Shown here: in pieces, positions 35,723 to 42,447 of the stretch
Layout: each line of letters starts with the position of its first letter
Position numbering within the stretch: the first letter of the stretch is position 1
Source of the DNA: Rhodococcoides trifolii
Lineage (GTDB): Bacteria; Actinomycetota; Actinomycetes; Mycobacteriales; Mycobacteriaceae
DNA: 64,000 nucleotides
NCBI RefSeq assembly: GCF_014635345.1
Contig: NZ_BMCU01000002.1
Location: 930,001-994,000, forward strand
Reading direction: 5' to 3'
Notes under the pieces: generated by a model
The model's database searches: none
Seen by the model: only the letters and a program-made list of their open reading frames with translations
Told to the model about the DNA's origin: nothing
Position numbers and translations under genes: made by a program

Positions 35723-37324
35723 CTACGCAGGACAGGCATTGCCGTCGCCCGGAAGTGTCGCGTCGTTCGCGTACGCGACCACGGACGACCGGGCACACGA
35801 GGAGAGGATCGACACCGGGTGCCCGAATCCCTGCCAGGTGACCGACGCGGTGGTCGCCCCGGTCGCGGCGATCGCGCCCGTCACGGCGGGAAGACCGTCG
35901 TTCCCCACCACGGGGTCTGCGTTTCCGCTCAGCACGAGAACCGGCACCGCGATCGATCCCGGCAGCGGAGACGGTGACGACGCAGGCCACGCAGCGCACG
36001 CGAGCATCCCGAGTGCGGCGTCCGCACCGAACAACGGGTAGGACTGCCCCCACGACTGCCGAAGTTCGCGTACGCGATCGGGACCCGGCCACTGTTGCCC
36101 GTCCGTGCAGCGGCTGACGAACTGGCCGTCCGAACCCACGTCCGCGCGGGTGGCCAGGACGGCTGCCGTCAGCGCAGACGTGTCCCCTCTCGCGGCCGAG
36201 CTCAAAGTGTTCGACAACGCAGTCGTCCGCGCCGCCGCGTCGACGGGGGAGCCGAAGGCGAGTGAGCGAGTGATGGCGGCCAGCAGCGAACTCGCCGACA
36301 CCGGACCCAAGCCGCCGGATGCGGCCCGGCTCAGCAGTTCGGTGGTGGCCGCTCGCGGGTCGGCTCCCAGAGAGCAATTCGATGCGACACAGCGCGCGGC
36401 GAACGCGTCGAACGCGGCTTCGCGACCCTTGACCGTCTGTTCGGTAGTGGACGAGGCGTCGGTGTTGACGCTGTTCGGGGAGTCGAGAATCAAACGCGAG
36501 ACGTTGTCCGCATGCGAGGACACGTACGCCAGCGCGACGAGTGCACCGTTACCCGATCCGACGAGTCCCAGTGTCCGAACCCCGAGCGCAGTGCGCAGCG
36601 CCTCGAGGTCGTCGGCGCTCGCCGCGTTGCCGAACTTCAGTGCGTCGGCCTGCAGGAAGTCGGTGCACGCGATGGTCGCGTCTCGGCCGAGGCTCGCCAC
36701 CGTGTCCACCGGATCGGTCGATCCGGGGGTGAACTGACCGAGGTCGGCGAGCTGCGACCGCACGTCCGTCATGGCGGTACCGCAGTCGAACGGGGCCGAT
36801 GCGCCGAGTCCGCGGCGGTCCACACCGACGACGGGGTGGGCCGCCAAGAGCGAGGTGTCCGGCTGTGCGGCCAAGACTGCGATGTCGGCGGAGGCCGGCC
36901 GATCCGAGCCGGGCGAGTAGATCAACGGGGCGGCCTCGGGGGGAGTCGTGGACAGACGGGCCCGGGTTGCGGCCAGGTCGAACGTGCCGAGCGAGACGTC
37001 GGACGCGTCGATAGGGGCCGAGAAGGTGGCGCACTCGACGACCACGGAGGCCGATGCAGTGACCCCGTATCTACTCGTGGTGGATGCGGTGCAGTCCTGC
37101 CATGCCAAGTCGGTGATGGGAACCTCGAGCGGCGGGGGACCGGCGGGACCCGGGTCCTCCGTCGTCGACTCCGGCGCACCTGCGCCCCCGCCGCTGCGCT
37201 CGACGGCGACGTCCGGCCGAGTCGACGGTCCGGCAGCACACCCAGCGGTCAGCGCGATGGCCGAGAGCACCGCGACGATCGCAAGCGGTCGGCGGCCGGT
37301 CGCGACCTGGAAGGTCGATGTCAT
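35723..37324 (-). CDS. Secreted alpha/beta-hydrolase-like lipoprotein (Rv2672-like)
   Basis: A 533-residue lipoprotein. Signal peptide with lipobox LTAGC gives lipidation at Cys29. The rest is a tripeptidyl-aminopeptidase-like alpha/beta hydrolase: HPVVGVDRRGLGASAPFDC is the family oxyanion-side segment, NADPVVGNDG holds the Asp and GFGHPVS the His. At the nucleophile elbow the sequence is VGSGNGA, where the family pattern G-x-S-x-G has Gly in the Ser position, so activity is doubtful. The ATG at 37324 overlaps the stop of an upstream mini-ORF. It lies 21 bp before aftC and is probably co-transcribed with it. Confidence 0.85.
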   Translation of the reverse strand: MTSTFQVATGRRPLAIVAVLSAIALTAGCAAGPSTRPDVAVERSGGGAGAPESTTEDPGPAGPPPLEVPITDLAWQDCTASTTSRYGVTASASVVVECATFSAPIDASDVSLGTFDLAATRARLSTTPPEAAPLIYSPGSDRPASADIAVLAAQPDTSLLAAHPVVGVDRRGLGASAPFDCGTAMTDVRSQLADLGQFTPGSTDPVDTVASLGRDATIACTDFLQADALKFGNAASADDLEALRTALGVRTLGLVGSGNGALVALAYVSSHADNVSRLILDSPNSVNTDASSTTEQTVKGREAAFDAFAARCVASNCSLGADPRAATTELLSRAASGGLGPVSASSLLAAITRSLAFGSPVDAAARTTALSNTLSSAARGDTSALTAAVLATRADVGSDGQFVSRCTDGQQWPGPDRVRELRQSWGQSYPLFGADAALGMLACAAWPASSPSPLPGSIAVPVLVLSGNADPVVGNDGLPAVTGAIAATGATTASVTWQGFGHPVSILSSCARSSVVAYANDATLPGDGNACPA

Positions 37325-37376
37325 GTCTCAACAGTGCCAGGGTGCTTCATGCCTTCGCGGTGCCAGGGTGCTTCAT
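37322..37376 (-). other. Two overlapping 9-codon mini-ORFs linking ribD-like gene to lipoprotein gene
   Basis: On the minus strand ATG at 37376 reads MKHPGTAKA and stops at 37347; ATG at 37350 reads MKHPGTVET and stops at 37321. Each start overlaps the preceding stop as ATGA: the reductase stop with mini-ORF 1, mini-ORF 1 with mini-ORF 2, and mini-ORF 2 with the lipoprotein start at 37324. Translation could pass along by termination-reinitiation. Confidence 0.6.
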
Positions 37377-37398
37377 GCCTTCGCGGTGCCAGGGTGCT
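37334..37398. repeat. 26-bp tandem repeat, 2.5 copies
   Basis: Units at 37334-37359 and 37360-37385 are identical; a third partial copy (13 bp) starts at 37386. The unit covers the last codons and stop of the RibD-like gene and most of the 48-bp gap to the lipoprotein gene. Confidence 0.95.
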
Positions 37399-38149
37399 CG
37401 CGAACCCAGCGGACGAGGATGGTTCCGTCGTCGTCGGTGAGGATGTGCGCGGGGCGCATCGGACGCGACCGAGTGGTCGAGGAGCGGGCGATGCGCCCCG
37501 CGTCGCCCGCCACGAGTGTGGGCGAGGTGGTGACGCACAGTTCGTCGACCATGTCGTCGTCGAGCAGTTGCCCGAACAGGCTCGGCCCGCCCTCGCACAG
37601 AATGCGCATCAGGCCGGCGTCGGCCAGGGCGTCCCGGATGTCGTGGCTGCCGACCGTCTCACCCGGCGTCGTGATCACGGTTGCCCCGGCGTCTCGCAAC
37701 GCGCGGATACGGTCGGTCGGAGCGGACTCGAGTGTGACGACGATGGGCGCAATCTCGGCACCTGTCACCAGTTTCGACGTCGGGTCCACGTTCGCCGACG
37801 ACGTCACCACCACGATCGGTGGGACCGCGGCTCGGTCGTGGGCGACCCGCCACGCGCGGGCTTCGTCCGAGACGACCACCCCACCGTAGTTCTCGGCGCG
37901 GGCGGTGCCGGACCCCACCAGAACGGCGTCCGTGAGATCACGGAGAACCTCGAACACGTGCTTGTCGGCGGGCGTTCCGAGCCCGGCCGATTTTCCGTCG
38001 TCGGTAGCGGCACCGTCGATGCTGGCCACGAAGTTGAGACGTATGCACGGCGCCTCGAGGCCGGCGGGATATTCGTAGAGGTCACGAAGATCCGTCTCGG
38101 AGGGTGTGAGGTAGGTCCCATTATCGATACGCTGCACAAATACCATCAC
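37373..38149 (-). CDS. RibD C-terminal/dihydrofolate-reductase-like pyrimidine reductase
   Basis: A 258-residue protein with the RibD_C fold: RLNFVASIDGAATDDGKSAGLG (substrate side), DAVLVGSGTARAENYGG (NADPH loop) and ILCEGGPSLFGQLLDDDMVDELCVTTSP. There is no deaminase domain. It is the likely ortholog of Rv2671, whose protein can act as a dihydrofolate reductase; the natural substrate may be a flavin-pathway pyrimidine. The start is GTG at 38149, or the ATG next to it. Its last codons come from a tandem-repeat unit. It is divergent from zapE with only 23 bp between. Confidence 0.88.
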   Translation of the reverse strand: MMVFVQRIDNGTYLTPSETDLRDLYEYPAGLEAPCIRLNFVASIDGAATDDGKSAGLGTPADKHVFEVLRDLTDAVLVGSGTARAENYGGVVVSDEARAWRVAHDRAAVPPIVVVTSSANVDPTSKLVTGAEIAPIVVTLESAPTDRIRALRDAGATVITTPGETVGSHDIRDALADAGLMRILCEGGPSLFGQLLDDDMVDELCVTTSPTLVAGDAGRIARSSTTRSRPMRPAHILTDDDGTILVRWVREHPGTAKA

Positions 38150-38172
38150 ACCACGTCGTTAACCTCGACCTC

Positions 38173-39183
38173 ATGCCAGAACGTCTTGTCGACCGCAACC
38201 CGGTTGTTCCCGCCGATCAGCTGATCGCGCAGATGGTGCCGCCCGCGATGTTCGACGACGTCAGCTTCGCCTCGTACATTCCCGACCCCAACGAACCGAC
38301 TCAGGCCGACGCCGTACGCATCGCCGAGGAGTTCGCCGGCAAGGTGGGCAAGATCCGCTCGGGCGGCAAGCGCGGGCTGTTCGGTAAGAAGTCGCAACCG
38401 GTCGGCGCCGGGCTCTACCTCGACGGCGGCTTCGGCGTGGGCAAGACCCACTTGCTCGCCTCGATCTACCACGCGAGCCCCGAACCGAAGGCGTTCGGCA
38501 CGTTCGTCGAGCTGACCCACGTCGTCGGCGCGCTCGGCTTCAACAAGGCACTCGAAGGTTTCTCGGGTTACAGCGTCCTGTGCATCGACGAGTTCGAACT
38601 CGACGACCCGGGTGACACGATGCTCGTCTCTCGCCTGCTCACCGAACTCTCGCAGGTCGGCGTGTCCGTCGTAGCCACCTCCAACACCTTGCCCGGACAG
38701 CTCGGAGAGGGGCGGTTCGCCGCCCAGGACTTCCTGCGGGAGATCAAGAAGCTCGGGTCGATCTTCGAGTCCGTCCGGGTCGACGGGCCGGACTACCGCC
38801 ACCGCGACCTGCCCCCGGCACCCGACCCGATCTCGGCGGAGGACCTGGGAGCGGCGGCGGCCAAGATCGAAGGTGCGACTCTCGACGACTTCGACGAACT
38901 CTGCAAGCACCTCAGCACGTTGCATCCGTCGCGTTACGGGAAACTCATCGACGGCGTTCCCGCGGTATTCCTCGAAAACGTGCACGCCGCCCCCGACCAG
39001 TCGGTGGCCTTGCGTCTGGTGGTTCTCGCGGACCGGTTGTACGACGCCGGAACCCCGGTCACCGTGTCGGGCGCCAAGCTCGACGAAATCTTCACCGACG
39101 AGATGTTGAACGGCGGGTACCGCAAGAAGTATCTGCGCGCGACGTCGCGTCTGCTCGCCCTGTCACGTTTCGCGTCGGTCTAG
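38173..39183 (+). CDS. zapE: AFG1/ZapE-like cell-division ATPase
   Basis: A 336-residue AAA+-type ATPase. Walker A is GGFGVGKTH (about residue 84), Walker B CIDEFELDD (about 138), and sensor 1 VVATSN (about 172). AFG1/ZapE proteins act at the membrane in cell division or in quality control of membrane proteins. It starts with ATG 38173 and overlaps the convergent GNAT gene by 4 bp. Ortholog of Rv2670c. Confidence 0.9.
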   Translation: MPERLVDRNPVVPADQLIAQMVPPAMFDDVSFASYIPDPNEPTQADAVRIAEEFAGKVGKIRSGGKRGLFGKKSQPVGAGLYLDGGFGVGKTHLLASIYHASPEPKAFGTFVELTHVVGALGFNKALEGFSGYSVLCIDEFELDDPGDTMLVSRLLTELSQVGVSVVATSNTLPGQLGEGRFAAQDFLREIKKLGSIFESVRVDGPDYRHRDLPPAPDPISAEDLGAAAAKIEGATLDDFDELCKHLSTLHPSRYGKLIDGVPAVFLENVHAAPDQSVALRLVVLADRLYDAGTPVTVSGAKLDEIFTDEMLNGGYRKKYLRATSRLLALSRFASV

Positions 39184-39707
39184 TCCAGAAGTCGCTGCAT
39201 CACGAAGTCGTTCTCGACCTCGGTTCCGAGCGTGAACGTCTTGGGGCCCATGACGACGAAGCCGCTCTTCTCGTAGAACCTGCGGGCGCGGATGTTCTGA
39301 TCGTTGACGCCCAGCCACATCGCACGTCGGCCCAGTTCTCTGGTGAGTTTGGCGCCCGAATTCATCAGCGCCGCAGCAACTCCCGACCCGTGAGCGTCGG
39401 GGTCGACATAGAGCTTGCTCACCTCGACACTCGGTACGACGGTCAGGGCGGCGGTGACGTCGGGATCGGTCGGGGCTGCGCTGACGAACATCGCGTACCC
39501 GACGAACGAATCGTCGTCGACTGCGATGCGCACGACTTTGTGGGGGTCTTTCACGTACTCGGCGAACCGCTCCGGCGACAGCATCGCGTCGATGGCCGCG
39601 GCAATGTCGCTCTCGTCGGATCCGGGTGGGCACGCGAGGGGGAAGGTGCGTGCGGCGAGGTCGGCAAGACGATCGATGTCGCTGGGGCTCGCATCGACGA
39701 TCCTCAT
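39180..39707 (-). CDS. GNAT-family N-acetyltransferase
   Basis: A 175-residue acetyltransferase of the GNAT fold. The acetyl-CoA pyrophosphate loop is VDPDAHGSGVAAALMNSG (about residues 101-118), and the C-terminal YEKSGFVVMGPKTFTLG is the usual strand pair. The substrate is unknown; Rv2669 is the likely ortholog. ATG at 39707 overlaps the stop of the upstream small membrane-protein gene (ATGA), so both are translated together. Confidence 0.9.
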   Translation of the reverse strand: MRIVDASPSDIDRLADLAARTFPLACPPGSDESDIAAAIDAMLSPERFAEYVKDPHKVVRIAVDDDSFVGYAMFVSAAPTDPDVTAALTVVPSVEVSKLYVDPDAHGSGVAAALMNSGAKLTRELGRRAMWLGVNDQNIRARRFYEKSGFVVMGPKTFTLGTEVENDFVMQRLLD

Positions 39708-39967
39708 TGCGTACGCCCTGACGACACGGCGTCGACGGTGTCCTTGGCCTGACGCAACGGCATTCCGGTGCGATCACGCAACAGCTTCATGGCCTCGACC
39801 TTCTTGCGGGCGGACACCAGCGCGAACACTTCGTCCTGCGTTGCGGCGTCCACCGCGTGCGCGCTCGCGAGCGTCGGCTTCGCGGTGCGTCGCAGCACCA
39901 CCCAGGTCACGATCACGACGAGATCGACGACCACCAGCGCAACGACGAACCATCCCCAGGTCGGCAT
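39704..39967 (-). CDS. Small membrane protein with ribosomal L7/L12 C-terminal-like domain
   Basis: An 87-residue protein starting with ATG at 39967. An N-terminal transmembrane helix (WFVVALVVVDLVVIVTWVVL, about 6-25) is followed by a short linker and a cytoplasmic segment. KKVEAMKLLRDRTGMPLRQA continuing into KDTVDAV resembles the helix-loop-helix of the ribosomal protein L7/L12 C-terminal domain. It is not a ribosomal protein in context. It overlaps the GNAT gene start. Confidence 0.75.
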   Translation of the reverse strand: MPTWGWFVVALVVVDLVVIVTWVVLRRTAKPTLASAHAVDAATQDEVFALVSARKKVEAMKLLRDRTGMPLRQAKDTVDAVSSGRTQ

Positions 39968-40057
39968 GTAGTGCAGTAGATCACCGACACGGGTTCGGTA
40001 CAAAAAATCCTGACGGTTCTCCTGCGAATTGCCGTGTATCCGGACAGGCTTACGGTC

Positions 40058-40303
40058 ATGAGCGAACAGCCGTTGACACTGGACTACTTCACCGGACGCG
40101 TCGATCAGGTGCGCAAGGCGATCGAGAAGGCAATAGAGGAGGCCGGTGCGTACGGCTCCGATCAGCTGATGACCGACCTCGAGTGGACGCAGTACGTGCA
40201 CGATCACGTACACGTCACCGACGAGGGCGACAACCGGCTGGTCGACGATCCGAAGACGACCTCGCACCTCGGCGAACTCGTCGAGCGGTACCGGGTGCAC
40301 TGA
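40058..40303 (+). CDS. Small hypothetical protein
   Basis: An 81-residue acidic soluble protein (MSEQPLTLDYFTGRVDQVRK at the start) with no membrane segment and no family that I recognise. It is predicted helical in the first 35 residues, then has a His-rich strand (YVHDHVHVTDE). ATG at 40058 is chosen; a GTG 24 nt earlier is also open. There is no strong ribosome binding site. It sits alone between the leftward GNAT pair and the next small gene. Confidence 0.55.
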   Translation: MSEQPLTLDYFTGRVDQVRKAIEKAIEEAGAYGSDQLMTDLEWTQYVHDHVHVTDEGDNRLVDDPKTTSHLGELVERYRVH

Positions 40304-40381
40304 CAGCTCCCATCGGTGCAGGTTCGTTGCGCAGTACCCCGATGAGGGTGACGCCCGTCACGATCACCTAGCCTGAAACGT

Positions 40382-40558
40382 ATGCAGACTCCCGAATGCG
40401 TGCACTGCCACGGACCTGTGAGACATCGAGACGTACCCGTGCACAGCTTCGGTGCTCCCGGACCGCAGCGCGTCGATCGGTACTACTTCTGTCGTAACAG
40501 CTGCGACAAGTCGGAGCGCACCCGCGACTGCGGCGTCGCTCCCGTCCGGGTCTCCTGA
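40382..40558 (+). CDS. Small zinc-ribbon-like protein
   Basis: A 58-residue frame starting MQTPECVHCHGPVRHRDVP. It has C-x2-C (CVHC) near the N-terminus, a later C-x4-C (CRNSC is part: YYFCRNSCDKSE) and another Cys in RDCGVAP, which looks like a small treble-clef or zinc ribbon. The bases upstream show no strong ribosome binding site. It is short, but the cysteine spacing is unlikely to arise in a random frame. The function is unknown. Confidence 0.6.
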   Translation: MQTPECVHCHGPVRHRDVPVHSFGAPGPQRVDRYYFCRNSCDKSERTRDCGVAPVRVS

Positions 40559-40605
40559 CCGCTGCGGCAATTTCGCGACCGTTCCCCCCGCAGAACGTCC
40601 TGGCG

Positions 40606-41309
40606 TTACCGCAACACCGACTCGATGAGGTCCCACACCGCCCGCGGCGCCTCGTCCGGCGCGAAATGACCGCTGCCTCCGATGATCGCGGTCGACACGT
40701 TCTCGATGCCGTTGTCCTGAAAGCCTTGTGCGTACGCGTCGATGTCACCGTGCTCGGCGTCGCCGCGTAGGTACAGCAGGGGAGCGGACACCTCCCTCGG
40801 CCCCGCGTTGGCGACCGCATCCGCGGCGAACGCACGGTAGAAGTCGAACCCGGCCGACAAGGCTCGGGGGTCGTCGTACGCACGGGCGTAGTCGAGGCGG
40901 GCGGCGTGCTCGATCGGCACCGTCGCCAGGTTTTCGAAAAAGAATCCGAAATACTCGAATTGCCTTCCAGCAACCAGAGTTTCGGGTAGTCCAGGTATCG
41001 AATGGAACGCGAAGTGCCAGATGTACGGGTTGGCCAGTACCTGCTCCCACGGGGGTACGCCCGGAATCACCACGTCCATGATCACGGCCTGCCTCAGGTC
41101 GTGTTCGCGCAGATACGAGTAAGCAACCATCCCGCCCATGTCATGGCCCACCAGCGTGACGTCCGTCAGACCCAGAGCGACGACCACCTCTCGGACGCAT
41201 TCTGCGGCCAGCCGTGGAGAAGGACGACAGCCGGTGCGTCGGCGGGCCCGGTTTCGGTGAGAGCGACCGGGCCGAACGAGGTGGGAACAGAGCTCTCGGT
41301 GAATGTCAT
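40606..41309 (-). pseudogene. Alpha/beta hydrolase (epoxide-hydrolase type) broken by internal deletion
   Basis: The N-terminal part starts with ATG at 41309 and reads into the oxyanion motif VVLLHGWPQNASE, then shifts out of frame and stops at 41166. The rest is in another frame from about 41205: VREVVVALGLTDVTLVGHDMGGM with the nucleophile Asp, LYLRGDAEH and GSGHFAPDEAP with the His. In intact family members about 40-50 residues separate these two segments (the region with the second oxyanion and Asp-Leu-Arg-Gly motif). They are missing here, together with the frame. The C-terminal part alone cannot be active. Confidence 0.8.
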
Positions 41310-41355
41310 GAACAGACGGTAGGACCGATTGCGGAAAGAGACGGTCCTCAATGCA

Positions 41356-41381
41356 AAAGGCCCCCGTCAGAGGGGGCCTTT
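41356..41381 (-). terminator. Rho-independent terminator after the minus-strand tRNAs
   Basis: AAAGGCCCCC (41356-41365) and GGGGGCCTTT (41372-41381) form a perfect 10-bp stem with a 6-nt loop. On the minus strand it is followed by a short T-run. It ends the tRNA-Gly/Cys/Val transcript. Confidence 0.9.
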
Positions 41382-41391
41382 CGTTCGAACC

Positions 41392-41466
41392 TGGTGCGCG
41401 ATACTGGGATTGAACCAGTGACCTCTTCCGTGTCAGGGAAGCGCTCTCCCGCTGAGCTAATCGCGC
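41392..41466 (-). tRNA. tRNA-Val(GAC)
   Basis: Perfect 7-bp acceptor stem (GCGCGAT/ATCGCGC), anticodon stem CTTCC/GGAAG around the loop CTGACAC with anticodon GAC, T-arm GGTTCAATCCC, and an encoded CCA end. It is the last of three tRNAs on this strand. Confidence 0.97.
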
Positions 41467-41497
41467 ATGTCGGCGAACACGGGACGTTCGCCTAGCG

Positions 41498-41568
41498 AGG
41501 TGGAGACGGGAATCGAACCCGTGTGCACGGCTTTGCAGGCCGTTGCCTCACCACTCGGCCACTCCACC
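41498..41568 (-). tRNA. tRNA-Cys(GCA)
   Basis: Acceptor stem GGTGGAG/CTCCACC, anticodon stem ACGGC/GCCGT around CTGCAAA with anticodon GCA, T-arm GGTTCGATTCC, and the U discriminator typical of tRNA-Cys. CCA is not encoded. Confidence 0.97.
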
Positions 41569-41608
41569 CTTGGTCGGATGACCCGTAAGGGGTCGAGACC
41601 CTCGATCG

Positions 41609-41681
41609 AGCGGACGACGGGATTCGAACCCGCGACCCCAACCTTGGCAAGGTTGTGCGCTACCAGCTGCGCCACGTCCGC
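41609..41681 (-). tRNA. tRNA-Gly(GCC)
   Basis: Acceptor stem GCGGACG/CGTCCGC, anticodon stem CAACC/GGTTG around TTGCCAA with anticodon GCC, T-arm GGTTCGAATCC, U discriminator, no encoded CCA. It is the first gene of the three-tRNA transcript. Confidence 0.97.
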
Positions 41682-41855
41682 ACACGCCTCATCGACTCGA
41701 ACGCCTCTGAGGTGCGGTTGGAAACATTAGCCCACTGCCACCGCAAGTCACAAATCACCTGCTCACCGCGTTTCGGCCGCCGGCGATTGGTTGCTCTCGC
41801 GACCACCGTGTTAATGTTCGTCCTCGTTCGAACGGGCTGCGCTGCGGCCCGATTC

Positions 41856-41928
41856 GGTCCCGTGGCTCAGTGGAAGAGCGTCCCGTTCACACCGGGAAGG
41901 TCGCTGGTTCGAACCCAGCCGGGACCAC
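41856..41928 (+). tRNA. tRNA-Val(CAC)
   Basis: Acceptor stem GGTCCCG/CGGGACC, anticodon stem TCCCG/CGGGA around TTCACAC with anticodon CAC, T-arm GGTTCGAACCC, A discriminator, no encoded CCA. It is divergent from the three minus-strand tRNAs. Confidence 0.97.
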
Positions 41929-41933
41929 ACACC

Positions 41934-41959
41934 AGCCCCCGACGGCAACGTCGGGGGCT
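41934..41959 (+). terminator. Terminator of tRNA-Val(CAC)
   Basis: Perfect 11-bp stem AGCCCCCGACG / CGTCGGGGGCT with a GCAA tetraloop, followed by a T-rich stretch (TTCGTCGTTTC). Confidence 0.9.
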
Positions 41960-41988
41960 TTCGTCGTTTCTGTCGGTACGCTGAGCCC

Positions 41989-42447
41989 GTGGCAGCCAGC
42001 GAAAACGTCCGGAACAAGTCGGCAGTGGACGACGACGACAATGCCTTCGAGGAGGCTGCCGGGCGGTACCAGGAGTTCCGGGCCAAGATCGCCGAAAAGC
42101 CCACCATGGACTTGGCGTACCGCATCGGTGTCGGTGTGCTCGGTGCGATCGTGCTGGTCATCGGCATCCTGCTGATTCCCTACCCCGGACCGGGGTGGGT
42201 CATCGTGTTCGCCGGCCTGGGCATTCTGGCTTCGGAGTTCGCTTGGGCGAAGCGTCTGCTCAAGTTCGCCAAGAAGAAGTACAACGCGTTCATGGAGTGG
42301 TTCGGTCGGCAGAGCATGTTCGTCAAGGCACTCGGCGTTCTCTTCACCGCTGCGGTCGTCGTGCTGACACTGTGGCTGCTCGGCGCAATCGGATTGGTGG
42401 CCGGCTGGGTCGGTCTGGACCAGGCATGGCTTCAGAGCCCGATCTGA
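41989..42447 (+). CDS. TIGR02611-family membrane protein (PGPGW motif)
   Basis: A 152-residue protein with an acidic N-terminus and two transmembrane helices joined by the loop IPYPGPGWVIVF (about residue 65), followed by a basic, helical segment (KRLLKFAKKKY) and a third hydrophobic helix. The PGPGW motif marks a small actinobacterial family of unknown function. GTG at 41989. Its 3' end overlaps the next gene by 22 bp. Confidence 0.85.
   Translation: MAASENVRNKSAVDDDDNAFEEAAGRYQEFRAKIAEKPTMDLAYRIGVGVLGAIVLVIGILLIPYPGPGWVIVFAGLGILASEFAWAKRLLKFAKKKYNAFMEWFGRQSMFVKALGVLFTAAVVVLTLWLLGAIGLVAGWVGLDQAWLQSPI

Noticed and set aside
37334..37398. Tandem repeat as a CRISPR array
   Set aside because: The copies are directly adjacent with no spacers, only 2.5 copies exist, and there are no cas genes.
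41392..41928. Prophage or island attachment at the tRNA cluster
   Set aside because: No integrase and no repeated tRNA 3' end was seen on either side within the window.
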